A stretch of DNA of 64,000 nucleotides from JAWMQL01 sp033283165. Lineage in GTDB: Bacteria; Pseudomonadota; Gammaproteobacteria; Pseudomonadales; Halieaceae. Every line of letters begins with the position of its first letter. The stretch's first letter is position 1. The notes beneath the pieces are model-generated. The model did not search any database and was not told the origin of the DNA. It saw nothing but the letters and a program-made list of their open reading frames with translations. The stretch covers positions 248,001-312,000 of the forward strand of contig JAWMQL010000001.1 of assembly GCA_033283165.1 (NCBI GenBank), given 5' to 3'. Position numbers and translations under genes: made by a program. Shown here one piece after another: positions 8,510-17,476 of the stretch.

Positions 8510-9436
8510 CTACAAACGGCTGTCGCCGTATGTCATGCTCTTGCCCGCGGAGGCCTGTGGCGCCGGAACTGCCGCACCGGTCTGCGGCGAGACCGGGAAT
8601 ATGGCATTGATTTGTCCGGTACCGGAACTGCCAAAGTAGGGGGTGACAATTTCTGCAGGCTGGTCGTAATCCGACCAGCCCAGGGCTCCCAGCAGCATGG
8701 CGGTGTCGTGCATGAAACCCTCTCCATGGCCCTTGGCGGCGTACTCAGGCAGCATCTCGCAGAACCGGCTCCACTCGGCATTGCGCCACAACTCCACCAC
8801 CTCGTGGTCCAGCAGTTCCAGGAAAGGGCTCCACACCTTGCTGAGAAACTGCGGTGACTGGCCGTTCTGGGCAAAGCGGTGTGAGAGGGAGCCGCTGGCC
8901 ATGAAGGCGACGGTACCGTCGTAGTGTTTCTCCACGGCCTCGCGCATGGCCCAACCCAGCCTCGCGCTGTCATTGAGGAAATGCACCGTGCACAGGGCAG
9001 AAACGGAGATAGCCTTGAAATGCTGGTCCCCGTTCATGTAGCGCATGGGCACCAGCGTGCCGTACTCCGGGTCCAGAGTGGTCTGGGAGTGGGCCAGGGT
9101 TTCCACTCCCTGCCTGCAACACTCCTGCGCGAGAATGTCCCCCAGTTCGGGGTTGCCATGCACCTCGAAGGGCATATTGTTGATGAAGTGGGGAAGCTCG
9201 TTACTGGTGTACGTGCCCTTGGCGTGGGCGCGACAGTTGATATGGTATCCCGAATTCACCAGCCAGTGGGTATCGAACACGACGATAGTATCCACCCCCA
9301 ATTCCCTGCAGCGCCGGCTGATTTCTTTGTGGCCGTCGATAGCCGGCTTGCGGATGTCCTTGTTGGGCCCCTCCATCTCGGAGAGATACATGGACGGTAC
9401 GTGGGTGATTTTGGCCGCCAGGGCTAGTTTTCCCAT
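8510..9436 (-). CDS. hpaD: Homoprotocatechuate 2,3-dioxygenase (class III extradiol, LigB fold)
   Basis: This enzyme opens the ring of 3,4-dihydroxyphenylacetate between C2 and C3 to give 5-carboxymethyl-2-hydroxymuconate semialdehyde. The 308-residue protein shows the LigB-fold features of E. coli HpaD: the early His (AAKITHVPSMYLSEMEGP), the THWLVNSGYHIN segment, a conserved DPEYGTLVPMRYM stretch and SGSLSHRFAQNG. It is somewhat longer than the E. coli protein, with an Ala/Pro-rich tail. A strong GAGGAGG precedes the ATG. It follows the flavin reductase gene on the same strand in the 4-hydroxyphenylacetate cluster, as expected for the ring-cleavage step. Confidence 0.93.
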   Translation of the reverse strand: MGKLALAAKITHVPSMYLSEMEGPNKDIRKPAIDGHKEISRRCRELGVDTIVVFDTHWLVNSGYHINCRAHAKGTYTSNELPHFINNMPFEVHGNPELGDILAQECCRQGVETLAHSQTTLDPEYGTLVPMRYMNGDQHFKAISVSALCTVHFLNDSARLGWAMREAVEKHYDGTVAFMASGSLSHRFAQNGQSPQFLSKVWSPFLELLDHEVVELWRNAEWSRFCEMLPEYAAKGHGEGFMHDTAMLLGALGWSDYDQPAEIVTPYFGSSGTGQINAIFPVSPQTGAAVPAPQASAGKSMTYGDSRL

Positions 9437-9476
9437 TGTCGCCTCCTCGTTATGTTCGCGCTGTGTCGGCGCATGA

Positions 9477-10415
9477 TCATTGCGGTGAATTGCTCAGCTG
9501 CTGCAGTATCCGTTTGAATGCCTCGATGTCCTCCGGCGCGAAGCTGGCGAATTTCCTTTCCTGTTCGTCCCTGGCTATCTGCCACAGGGTGTCTGCGAGA
9601 CGGCTGCCGTCGGGAGCGAGTTCAAGCGTATTGCCATGTTCGCAAACCAGCCCTTTCCTGATCAGTTCCTGGAAAGCCTGTTGCATGTCGTCACGGGGCA
9701 TATTCACCTGGGCGGACAGGGTGTCCCTGTCCAGCCGGCCATGAGCCTGGAGCGAAAGGAGCATGCGCGCCTCCGCCGTGCGCAGTCCGGTCGCCAGTTG
9801 TTTGGGGCGATAATCGGCCTCGTAGTGTCGCACGGCCTGCAGCATCAGGTAGTACAGGTTTCCGCCACTGTAGCCGACAGCTCCCGCAGAATGACGGTTT
9901 TCCTCCCCGGTTGCCGCAGCAGACCCCGTCGGCATGACCAGGGAGTAACTGCCCTGGTGGTAGAGCAGGGGGGGGCGGCCGGCGTCGGTAAAACGCTCCA
10001 CCTTGCCGAGGAGAATCCAGTGATCACCGCCTTCCACGCAATTGAATCGCTCGCACTCGAACACGGCGGCACAGTCCGGCAGAATCGCTGCCCCGCCGAG
10101 ACCCTCACTGAAGTCTATCCCCTCGAACTTGTCCTCCGAGGGGCGGGCGAAATGATTGGACAGGGTCACCTGGTCGGCAGCGAGTATGTTCACCGCGAAG
10201 TGGGAGGCGGCAGCGAACACCTCGTAACTGGCCGAGCGTTTGTCGATGCTCCACAAAACCAGCGGCGGATCCAGGGACACGGAGTTGAAGCTGTTGGCGG
10301 TAACACCCACCCGGGCGCCGTCCGGCGCCCGGGCCGTGACCACGGTGATGCCGGTGGCAAAATTTCCCAGGGCGCGACGAAAGGCCAGGGCATCTGCCTG
10401 CGGTTCCGTGGTCAT
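9477..10415 (-). CDS. Flavin reductase component (C1) of p-hydroxyphenylacetate hydroxylase, with MarR-like C-terminal domain
   Basis: This supplies reduced flavin to the oxygenase encoded next door. Residues 1-165 are a flavin reductase domain of the HpaC/DIM6 type (ALGNFATGITVVTARAPDG, GVTANSFNSVSLDPPLVLWS). Residues about 190-312 look like a MarR winged helix (LRTAEARMLLSLQAHGRLDRDTLS, then LIRKGLVCEHGNTLELAPDG). The same architecture is known for the C1 reductase of Acinetobacter baumannii p-hydroxyphenylacetate hydroxylase, where the C-terminal domain is autoinhibitory and 4-hydroxyphenylacetate relieves inhibition. Length (312) also fits. Adjacent to the C2-like oxygenase and hpaD on the same strand. 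Confidence 0.9.
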   Translation of the reverse strand: MTTEPQADALAFRRALGNFATGITVVTARAPDGARVGVTANSFNSVSLDPPLVLWSIDKRSASYEVFAAASHFAVNILAADQVTLSNHFARPSEDKFEGIDFSEGLGGAAILPDCAAVFECERFNCVEGGDHWILLGKVERFTDAGRPPLLYHQGSYSLVMPTGSAAATGEENRHSAGAVGYSGGNLYYLMLQAVRHYEADYRPKQLATGLRTAEARMLLSLQAHGRLDRDTLSAQVNMPRDDMQQAFQELIRKGLVCEHGNTLELAPDGSRLADTLWQIARDEQERKFASFAPEDIEAFKRILQQLSNSPQ

Positions 10416-10455
10416 GTGCTATTACCGCTCGTGGTGTTCATGGCTTCGATCTCTG

Positions 10456-11622
10456 TTAGAGCAGGCCGGGATCCGGATCGAGTCCCATCAGTTCGCGACC
10501 CAGGATCTGGGCGCAGGTGTCGTAATCAGTATAGGCGTGGGCAGCGCACATGTGGTTGTCCCGCCACACACGCTGAGCCTCGCGCGCCAGCATCCAGTTG
10601 CTGGCACCAAGGCCTTTCCACAACCGGTCTGTCGCCTCGTTGCACATCTTCACGGCATAGGCCTGGTTGGTGCGCCAGTAAGTCAGGGTTTCCGTCGACG
10701 GATACTCCTGGCGTTCCCCGTGCTCCTTGTGTTCCTGCCAGGTCTTCTCCAGGTAGGCGCGGGCGGCGGCCACCTGGTGGGTGGACTCGGCGAGGCGTGT
10801 GACCATGGGAATGGATACCTTCACCGCTGCACCGGTGTAGGCCCGCACGCGTTTGGCATTGTACTCGCGGTATATGTCGAGCATGCGCTCCGCTGTGCCC
10901 AGGGCCATCGCGGCAAAGCCGGACGCGAAGTAGGGACGGTAGGGAGTGTAATAAATCTTGCTGTCGGGATAGAGGCCGAAGCCTTTCGACCTCCCTTCCA
11001 TCATGTCCCGGGCGACGGAGATACGGTGTTCGGGGACGAATACATCGACGATGTGCAGGGTTTTGGTGCCACTGCCTTTCATGGCCATGGCATACCAGTC
11101 ATCGATGATTTCGTAATCCTCGCGGGGAATGGCTGCGAAGCAATAGACTTTTTCATCGTTGACCATGCGGTTGAAACCTACGATGGCCCATTCGGCGTGG
11201 TCGCTACCGCTGCTCCAGGACATATCGCCGGTAAAGCGGATGCCGCCCTCTGTCTCCTCGTATTTGCCCAGGGGCGCGATACTGCTGCAGGCTGTTGCGT
11301 CCGGGTTATCACCCCACACCTCGTCCTGGCATTCCCTGGAGAACATGGCCAACTGGTGATTGTGGGTGCAAAGCAGGCTGAAGGCCCAGGCCGTGCTGCA
11401 ACAGGCGCCAGAGAGCGCGGCAATGCAATCGGTGAATTCCGGCAGGGATATTTCCAGGCCACCGTAAGCCTTTGGCAGGAACGCGCGGTGCAGTCCTATG
11501 CCCTTGAGCATATTGACGTTCTCCTGGGGCATCATACGCAACTCCTCCGCCTGCTCCGCGTTGGCGGCAATACGGGGCAGGATTTCCTGGAGACGATCGA
11601 GCATCGGGTTGGGCTGTTTCAT
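10456..11622 (-). CDS. Oxygenase component (C2-like) of p-hydroxyphenylacetate 3-hydroxylase, acyl-CoA dehydrogenase fold
   Basis: A group D flavin monooxygenase of 388 residues with acyl-CoA dehydrogenase fold. It has an N-terminal helical part (MLDRLQEILPRIAANAEQAE), a central beta domain with GIRFTGDMSWSSGSDHAEWA, and a C-terminal helical domain with ATDRLWKGLGASNWMLAREA. Unlike acyl-CoA dehydrogenases it lacks the Y-E-G catalytic glutamate loop and ends around AQILGRELMGLDPDPGLL. It uses free reduced flavin from the reductase at 9477 to ortho-hydroxylate 4-hydroxyphenylacetate to homoprotocatechuate. Relatives include the Acinetobacter C2 protein and HsaA. AGAGG precedes the ATG. The substrate is inferred from the surrounding hpa genes. 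Confidence 0.88.
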   Translation of the reverse strand: MKQPNPMLDRLQEILPRIAANAEQAEELRMMPQENVNMLKGIGLHRAFLPKAYGGLEISLPEFTDCIAALSGACCSTAWAFSLLCTHNHQLAMFSRECQDEVWGDNPDATACSSIAPLGKYEETEGGIRFTGDMSWSSGSDHAEWAIVGFNRMVNDEKVYCFAAIPREDYEIIDDWYAMAMKGSGTKTLHIVDVFVPEHRISVARDMMEGRSKGFGLYPDSKIYYTPYRPYFASGFAAMALGTAERMLDIYREYNAKRVRAYTGAAVKVSIPMVTRLAESTHQVAAARAYLEKTWQEHKEHGERQEYPSTETLTYWRTNQAYAVKMCNEATDRLWKGLGASNWMLAREAQRVWRDNHMCAAHAYTDYDTCAQILGRELMGLDPDPGLL

Positions 11623-11695
11623 GACTGTGCCTCTTCGTTACGGATTCCAGCCAGTGTAAGGCGGACCTTTTCTAATGAAAATGGAATAAAAAGCA

Positions 11696-12898
11696 TCATA
11701 ATTGTACTTTTCCTGGAGCCTTTCGGCGGGTTGTCAGGTACAGTGCGGCGACGGAGCCAAAGCCACACAGGGACACCGTCAGTGTCATGGCAAAGGGGCC
11801 GCCGTCATAAAGGCGGCTGGCCACCGTGCTCATCAGGGCCCCCAGGCCGAACTGCGTGGCGACGGCGAGACCCGCCGCGGCGCCCGCATTGTCAGGAAAC
11901 AGGTTCATCAGGCTGGCGGTACAGTTGGCGCCCAGGGTACCGGTGCAGCTGACAAACCCGAACAGGCCGATGACGATGATCCAGAACCGGTTGATATCCA
12001 GGGCGGCGGAGAGGGCCAGGGTGATGCTGGCCGCGCCCAGCAGCGCCGCGACGGCATAGAGCATCTGCTGGGGGCCAAGGCGTCCAACCAGCCTGGCGTT
12101 GGCCGTGGTCAGCAGGATCACGCCGCTGATGTTCGCCGCGAATATCATGGCATAGCGGCTGGGCGACAGGCCGAAAAAGTCGATGAAAACGAACGGCGAT
12201 ACGGCAATGTAGGCAAACATCCCGGCAAAACACAGCGACATGCAGAGGATATAACCCAGTGCCCGGGGCTCGATCGCGATCGATGCATAGGCCCGAAAGA
12301 CGGCGGTGATGGTGCTGTCGCGGCTGTCTCCGTGATGGGTCTCCGGGATTTTCCAGGCGCAGAGACAGAGCAGTAGTGTAGCGAAGGCGATCAGGCCGAA
12401 GAACAGCCAGCGCCAGCTGCCCGCGAGGAGCACCAGGCTGCCCAGGATGGGGGCGGTAAGCGCGGCGATCATGGTGATCAGGTGCATCAGGGAGAGCACA
12501 CCGGCTGCCTCCCTGAGGGGAAAGATATCGCGAACGATCGCCCTGCCCAGGATGGAGGCGGCCGCGCCACCGATGGCCTGGGTAAACCGCCAGTAGAACA
12601 GGCTTCCCACGGACTCTGCGAGGGCACAGCCCAGGCAGGCCAGGATATAGAGCGCGATGCCGCCCAGTAGCAGTTGGCGCCTGCCGTACTTGTCGGACAG
12701 GGGACCGAAGAACAGCATACCGATAAAGAGTCCTGTCAGGTAGGAACTGACCGTGAGCTGTACGCTGGCTTCAGAGGCGGTGAGGTCGGTGGCGATCGTC
12801 GGGAGTGCCGGGAGATAGAGATCTATCGATAGCGGGGTAAAGGCCTGCATGCACGCAAGCAAGGGAATGAGCCGGCGGGGATGGGCGAGCTGCGTCAT
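11696..12898 (-). CDS. MFS transporter, Bcr/CflA-like
   Basis: An integral membrane protein of 400 residues with about twelve hydrophobic segments. The loop 2-3 MFS signature reads FFGPLSDKYGRRQLLLGG, and the Bcr/CflA (DHA1) subfamily style is clear in LPALPTIATDLTASEASVQLT near the start and in GRAIVRDIFPLREAAGVLS. Members export drugs or small metabolites by proton antiport. It is embedded on the same strand between the hydroxylase oxygenase and the AraC regulator, so uptake of hydroxyphenylacetate or efflux of a pathway intermediate is possible. E. coli W uses a different MFS type (HpaX) for uptake, so this should not be assumed to be the importer. Confidence 0.85.
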   Translation of the reverse strand: MTQLAHPRRLIPLLACMQAFTPLSIDLYLPALPTIATDLTASEASVQLTVSSYLTGLFIGMLFFGPLSDKYGRRQLLLGGIALYILACLGCALAESVGSLFYWRFTQAIGGAAASILGRAIVRDIFPLREAAGVLSLMHLITMIAALTAPILGSLVLLAGSWRWLFFGLIAFATLLLCLCAWKIPETHHGDSRDSTITAVFRAYASIAIEPRALGYILCMSLCFAGMFAYIAVSPFVFIDFFGLSPSRYAMIFAANISGVILLTTANARLVGRLGPQQMLYAVAALLGAASITLALSAALDINRFWIIVIGLFGFVSCTGTLGANCTASLMNLFPDNAGAAAGLAVATQFGLGALMSTVASRLYDGGPFAMTLTVSLCGFGSVAALYLTTRRKAPGKVQL

Positions 12899-12922
12899 GG
12901 GGAGTGCCTGCCGGGTCCCCGG

Positions 12923-13840
12923 CTAGGCCAGCGAGTGCGTCTTGCGGTAGGCAAGTGGACTCAGGCCGGTATGGTTCTTGAAGAACCTGGAGAAGTAGGC
13001 GGGATCCCTGAATCCCAGTTCGTAGCAGATCTCGTTCACCGATTTGCCGCTGAAGGTCAACAGCCGCTTGACTTCCCGCAGGATGCGCTCACTGATCAGT
13101 CTCTTCGGCGAACTGTTGCTGATGCGTTTACAGACCTGGTTCAACCTGCCCTCGGAAACGCCGATGCGGCTGGTGTATTCCGGCAGCAGCCACTGCTCCC
13201 GGAAATGTTCCTCGACCAGGTCGGTGAACTGGTGAAACACTCTCAGGTCATCGTTGGTCACCGCTGAACTCACCGCCCGGCGGGTACTCAGGCGGGCGAC
13301 CTGTATCACCAGGGAGCAGGTCAGGTTTTCCAGCATCAGGGCCCTGGCGGCATGATTGGCCTGCCATTCATCGCGGAGATTGGCGACGGTCTGTTCAATC
13401 GCCCGCCACTGGGCCCGTTGGCCCGGCTCGAGGCCCTCGGGGGTAATGCAGATACCGCGGTTGACGTCCAGTTCCTGCTCGATCTGCAGGTCCCGCTGCA
13501 TCAGCTGCCAGATAATGGACTGGTGCACCGTGAGTACGTGACCGCAGGCGTGATCCTCGGTCTGGAAGGAGTGGGGGATTGCCGGGGGGGTCAGGAACAG
13601 GGCGGGTGCCTGGACCTGGTAGAGCTGGTCATCGATGTGGAAGTTGATGGCGCCCTGCTCGATATAGTGAACCTGCAGATATTGCGCATGCCGGTGTACC
13701 GGCATGTCGCGCCCGAAAAAGGACGCGAGATTGTCCAGTGCGTCGTAGTGGATGGTGGCGTCGGCATACTTTCGATCGTAGTCATCCCCGATATTGATAT
13801 TGGGAATCCATTCCGCCGCCTGATTGTTGCCGGATAACAT
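12923..13840 (-). CDS. hpaA: AraC-family activator, HpaA-like
   Basis: A regulator of 305 residues. Residues about 35-160 form a cupin-type ligand-binding domain (HYIEQGAINFHIDDQLYQV, VLTVHQSIIWQLM). The C-terminal AraC DNA-binding domain has two helix-turn-helices (YTSRIGVSEGRLNQVCKRI and VNEICYELGFRDPAYFSRFF), ending GLSPLAYRKTH. Length, order and context match HpaA, the 4-hydroxyphenylacetate-responsive activator of the hydroxylase genes in E. coli W. It lies on the same strand 42 bases after hpaI. No obvious Shine-Dalgarno precedes the ATG at 13840. The symbol is by analogy. Confidence 0.85.
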   Translation of the reverse strand: MLSGNNQAAEWIPNINIGDDYDRKYADATIHYDALDNLASFFGRDMPVHRHAQYLQVHYIEQGAINFHIDDQLYQVQAPALFLTPPAIPHSFQTEDHACGHVLTVHQSIIWQLMQRDLQIEQELDVNRGICITPEGLEPGQRAQWRAIEQTVANLRDEWQANHAARALMLENLTCSLVIQVARLSTRRAVSSAVTNDDLRVFHQFTDLVEEHFREQWLLPEYTSRIGVSEGRLNQVCKRISNSSPKRLISERILREVKRLLTFSGKSVNEICYELGFRDPAYFSRFFKNHTGLSPLAYRKTHSLA

Positions 13841-13882
13841 GGTCAGCCGCCGCGCGCCGCCCTGGAGAGGCGCGGCGCTCTC

Positions 13883-14695
13883 TCAGTACGCGCCATTGCC
13901 TTTTTCCTGTGACGCCGGTAACGCCCGGCCGGCCCTGTGGGCGTCGAGAATGTCCCCGGCCGTGTTCGCCAGCACCTGGGTGTCGACCCCCAGTGCCAGG
14001 AACTGCACCCCCTGTTGTTCGTAGCGTCCTGCCAGCGCACTGTTGGTGGCCAGGGTGCCCGCTGCCTTGCCCGCGGCGCAGATTTTGGCGATGGCTGTTT
14101 CAACCGCCTCGACCACCTCGGGGTGCCCGGGATTTCCCAGGTGCCCCATGGAGGCGGCGAGGTCCGCCGGCCCGACGAATACCCCGTCGACACCCTCTAC
14201 CTGCAGGATCGCGTCCAGGTTGTCCAGGGCGGTCACCGATTCCACCTGGATCAGCAGGCACATCTCTGCATCCGCGTCGGCAAAGTAGCCCTCCACCTGG
14301 TTCCAGCGTGCGGCGCGAGCGAGGGCGGTGCCCACGCCGCGCACACCGGCGGGAGGGTAGAGCATGGCTGCCACCAGTTGCCCGGCCTGTTCCGCAGTCT
14401 CCACCATCGGCACCAGGAGGGTCTGTGCGCCGAGATCAAGCATCTGCTTGATCAGTGCGGGATGGCCCTCGACAATTCGGATGACGGGATGGCTGGGGGT
14501 GTTGTCCACGGCCAGCAACTGGCCGTGAATGGCGGCCAGGTCGTTGGGTGCGTGTTCCGCGTCGATCAACAGCCAGTCGTAACCGAGTTGGCCACAGAGC
14601 TCGGCTGACAGGGGATTGCACAAGCCGAGCCAGAAACCGTACTGCTGTTCACCCGCCTTGAGGGCCCGCTTGAAGGTGTTCCGTGGGGTTTTCAT
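13883..14695 (-). CDS. hpaI: 4-hydroxy-2-oxo-heptane-1,7-dioate aldolase
   Basis: The last step of the homoprotocatechuate route: cleavage of 4-hydroxy-2-oxoheptanedioate to pyruvate and succinate semialdehyde. It is a class II (metal) HpcH/HpaI-fold aldolase of 270 residues, with YGFWLGLCNPLSAELCGQL at the start, LIDAEHAPND, and the metal/substrate segments LIQVESVTALDNLD and GVFVGPADLAASMG. I chose ATG 14695 (MKTPRNTFKRAL), which aligns with the family start and has AAGGG nine bases upstream; the longer frame would overlap the hydratase gene without homology. Directly downstream of hpaH. Confidence 0.93.
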   Translation of the reverse strand: MKTPRNTFKRALKAGEQQYGFWLGLCNPLSAELCGQLGYDWLLIDAEHAPNDLAAIHGQLLAVDNTPSHPVIRIVEGHPALIKQMLDLGAQTLLVPMVETAEQAGQLVAAMLYPPAGVRGVGTALARAARWNQVEGYFADADAEMCLLIQVESVTALDNLDAILQVEGVDGVFVGPADLAASMGHLGNPGHPEVVEAVETAIAKICAAGKAAGTLATNSALAGRYEQQGVQFLALGVDTQVLANTAGDILDAHRAGRALPASQEKGNGAY

Positions 14696-14714
14696 CAACA
14701 TCTGCCCTTTGTCA

Positions 14715-15524
14715 TCAGGTGAACTCACAGTGAATTTCGCCCAGGGGGCCATAATCCGCGCGAATCCGGTCACCCGGCGACACGATAATGGGTGCGGTGA
14801 ATGAACCGGACAGCAGGATCTGCCCCGCTTCGAGGGCGATGCCGTGGGGAGCGAAGCGCCTGGCTATCCAGCAGATACCGTTGGCCGGGTGATCGAGGAC
14901 CGCGGCGGCGAGCCCGGTCTCCTCGATCACGTCGTTGCGATAGAGTATGCCGCCGCTCCAGCGCAGGTCGATTGCCTCCGGTTTGAAGTGGTTCTCGCCG
15001 ACGATGATGCCGGCGTTCGCGGCATTGTCGGAAATGGTGTCCATGATGGTGCGCGTGTAGCCATTCTCCGGGTCCACGCGATAGCTGCGGGCGGCGATCA
15101 ACTCCAGTGCCGGCACGATGTAATCCGTGGCCGCCAGCACATCATCCACCGTCAGGTCGTCACCGAACAGGCGCTCCTTCAGGACGAATGCCAGTTCCAC
15201 CTCGATGCGCGGGTCCGTGAAATCACTGTAGGCAATGCGGCTGTGGTTGTCGTACCACATCGACTTGAGCAACACTCCGAAGTCCGGGGAGTCGATTTTC
15301 ATGGCCCGCTGCATCACCCGGGAGGTGAGGCCGATCTTGTAGCCGATCACCGGGTCGCCATCGGCGATTTTGCGCTGCACCCAGGCGGACTGGATGGCGT
15401 AGGCGTCGTCCATGTCCATATCCGGGTAGGACTGGGTGATGGGTGAAATCTGCACCCGCGATTTCTCCGCCCGGTAAAGGTCCTGGGCGGCCCTGTCAGT
15501 CTGTTCGGGTGTCAGTGTTGCCAT
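14715..15524 (-). CDS. hpaH: 2-oxo-hept-4-ene-1,7-dioate hydratase
   Basis: Adds water to 2-oxohept-4-ene-1,7-dioate (the isomerised decarboxylation product) before aldol cleavage. The 269-residue protein belongs to the HpcG/MhpD branch of the fumarylacetoacetate hydrolase fold. Visible features are the N-terminal AIQSAWVQRKIADGDPVIGYKIGLTS, the metal-binding region DPRIEVELAFVLKERL, and the C-terminal LLSGSFTAPIIVSPGDRIRADYG. Preceded by GAGG and ten bases downstream of hpaF, so it is part of one operon hpaE-hpaF-hpaH-hpaI on the minus strand. Confidence 0.93.
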   Translation of the reverse strand: MATLTPEQTDRAAQDLYRAEKSRVQISPITQSYPDMDMDDAYAIQSAWVQRKIADGDPVIGYKIGLTSRVMQRAMKIDSPDFGVLLKSMWYDNHSRIAYSDFTDPRIEVELAFVLKERLFGDDLTVDDVLAATDYIVPALELIAARSYRVDPENGYTRTIMDTISDNAANAGIIVGENHFKPEAIDLRWSGGILYRNDVIEETGLAAAVLDHPANGICWIARRFAPHGIALEAGQILLSGSFTAPIIVSPGDRIRADYGPLGEIHCEFT

Positions 15525-15533
15525 GCAAGCCCC

Positions 15534-15914
15534 TCAGAGATACTCCGCGATATTGTTCTTGTTGTACTTGGTGACCGGCTCCAGTTCGCGCATTTCGAAA
15601 GACAGGGCGACCCCCCGCTGTTGAAAGCACTGCTCGAAATGACCAGCGTAGACCGCAAACAGCGCTTTTGCCGCCTTTTCTCTCTCTGCCAGAGTCCTAC
15701 CCGTACCGACCAGGAAGGTGAGGTGGGCAAACATGTGCCGGGGATTGCCGTCCGCCACACGATAGTCGCTGCAGCGGTGGGCGCGACTTCTGATGCCCTT
15801 CAGTGGAAACAGGCCCGTCGCAACCGCGCAGTCGTGCAGGCTGGCGAACAGCTCGGGAATTGCCAGCACATTGGCATCCACGTTGTCCGAATATTCGAGT
15901 ATGAAGTGAGCCAC
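15534..15914 (-). CDS. hpaF: 5-carboxymethyl-2-hydroxymuconate delta-isomerase
   Basis: A small isomerase that converts 5-carboxymethyl-2-hydroxymuconate to its oxo-ene isomer. The open frame extends further upstream, into hpaE, but the family begins close to HFILEYSDN, and a GTG at 15914 (VAHFILEYS) is preceded by GAGG at good spacing. From there the protein is 126 residues, the normal length. Conserved features include the Pro replaced by Val/Ala at the mature N-terminus, IRSRAHRCSDYRVADG with the conserved Arg, and FAHLTFLVGTGR. In family members the catalytic base is an N-terminal proline; here residue 2 is Ala, which is unusual and deserves checking. Ten bases after the hpaE stop. Confidence 0.88.
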   Translation of the reverse strand: MAHFILEYSDNVDANVLAIPELFASLHDCAVATGLFPLKGIRSRAHRCSDYRVADGNPRHMFAHLTFLVGTGRTLAEREKAAKALFAVYAGHFEQCFQQRGVALSFEMRELEPVTKYNKNNIAEYL

Positions 15915-15924
15915 CTGACGGACC

Positions 15925-17454
15925 TCAGTTTTTGCCCAGCTGTGGCACCTTGTGGGTGCCATGGGCCAGGCAGACGTTCTTCGTCTCCATGTAGAACTCG
16001 AAGCTGTAATCACCCCCGTCCCGGCCGATGCCGCTCATCTTTATACCGCCGAATGGTGAGGGCAGGTTGCGGTTGTTTTCGGAGTTGATCCACAGCATGC
16101 CGGTCTCAATCTGGTGGGCCAGGCGCATGCTGCGAGACTGATCGCCGGTCCAGGCGTAGGCGGCGAGGCCGTAGTCGCTGTCGTTGGCCAGCTGCACGGC
16201 TTCTTCTTCGGTGTCGAAGCTGATGGCGGTGAGTACGGGACCGAAAATCTCCTCGCGGGCGATGCGCATGGTGTTGTCGGCGCCTGTGAAGAGGGTGGGC
16301 TGGACGTAGTTACCCCGGGCGTCCACATCGTCGGCGCTGTAGCGCTCGCCGCCCACCGCGACAGTGGCGCCGTCATCCCGGGCGATGTCCATGTAGCTCA
16401 GCACTTTTTCCCGGTGACTGGTGTGAATCAGCGGGCCCACTTCCGTCTTCGGGTCAAGGGGGTGGCCCACCCGCAGGTTGTTCACCCGCTCCCGCAGTGC
16501 AGCCAGGAAACGGTCGCGAATGCCCGACTGCACCAGCAGGCGACTACTGGAAGTGCAGCGCTGGCCATTGAGGCTGTAGATCATGAAGACCACGGCATCC
16601 AGCGCGCGTTCAAAGTCGGCATCGTCGAATACGATAACCGGGTTCTTGCCGCCGAGTTCGAAGTGCGTGCGCTTGAGCGTCGCCGCTCCCTGGTTCATGA
16701 TCATCGCGCCGGTGCTGGACTCACCGACAAAAGCGATGGCCTTGATGGCGGGGTGTTCCGTGAGGCGCCTGCCGACCACTTCGCCCATGCCGTTGACCAG
16801 GTTCCAGACCCCCCTGGGGAGTCCTGCCTGTTCGCTCACTTCGGCGAGAATGGCGGCGGTGAGGGGGCTGAATTCCGCGGGTTTGTGCACGATGGTGCAA
16901 CCCGCTGCCAGTGCCGGCGCAATCTTCCAGGTAGCCAGCATGAATGGGGTATTCCACGGCGTGATGACACCTACCGGGCCGATCGGGGTGCGCAGAGTCA
17001 GGTTCGTGTGCTCCGGCTGGTACAGGGCCTGGCCGTTGCGGGCTTCCGGGGCCTTGTCGGCGAAAAAGCGGAAATTGGCGGCGCCGCGCATGGCCGCCTG
17101 GCGCATGAAACGAATAGCCTGCCCGCAGTCCATACTCTCCACCAGCGCGATTTCCTCGCTGCGCTCTATGAGCAGGTCGGCGAAACGATGGAGGATCTGC
17201 TTGCGCTCGGCCCCGGGCATATCGCGCCAACCGGGAAAGGCGTTCCTGGCGGCGTCACAGGCCAGATCGATATCCTCCGCAGTGCCGGCCACCACCCGGC
17301 CGAGGCTCGAGTTATCCACGGGGGTCGTGTTGTCGAAGGTCTCGACGCCGTCGCTGCCGGTCCAGGCGCCGTCTATATAGTGGGTCAGGGTGTTGTCCTT
17401 GAATCGCTTGAGGTAGTTGCCGGCGAGTTCCAGGTGCGTATTGAAGTCTGACAT
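15925..17454 (-). CDS. hpaE: 5-carboxymethyl-2-hydroxymuconate semialdehyde dehydrogenase
   Basis: An NAD-dependent aldehyde dehydrogenase of 509 residues that oxidises the ring-cleavage semialdehyde. Landmarks: GPVGVITPWNTPFMLATWK (cofactor loop), the catalytic Glu in THFELGGKNPVIVF, the catalytic Cys in FMIYSLNGQRCTSSSR, and the C-terminal SPFGGIKMSGIGRDGGDYSFEFY. The start at ATG 17454 (MSDFNTHLEL) has a strong GGAGG upstream; the longer frame runs into the AT-rich divergent promoter region and has no homology. First gene of the leftward hpaEFHI operon and divergent from hpaG. Confidence 0.94.
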   Translation of the reverse strand: MSDFNTHLELAGNYLKRFKDNTLTHYIDGAWTGSDGVETFDNTTPVDNSSLGRVVAGTAEDIDLACDAARNAFPGWRDMPGAERKQILHRFADLLIERSEEIALVESMDCGQAIRFMRQAAMRGAANFRFFADKAPEARNGQALYQPEHTNLTLRTPIGPVGVITPWNTPFMLATWKIAPALAAGCTIVHKPAEFSPLTAAILAEVSEQAGLPRGVWNLVNGMGEVVGRRLTEHPAIKAIAFVGESSTGAMIMNQGAATLKRTHFELGGKNPVIVFDDADFERALDAVVFMIYSLNGQRCTSSSRLLVQSGIRDRFLAALRERVNNLRVGHPLDPKTEVGPLIHTSHREKVLSYMDIARDDGATVAVGGERYSADDVDARGNYVQPTLFTGADNTMRIAREEIFGPVLTAISFDTEEEAVQLANDSDYGLAAYAWTGDQSRSMRLAHQIETGMLWINSENNRNLPSPFGGIKMSGIGRDGGDYSFEFYMETKNVCLAHGTHKVPQLGKN

Positions 17455-17476
17455 GTGATTTCCTCCAGTGAGGTTT

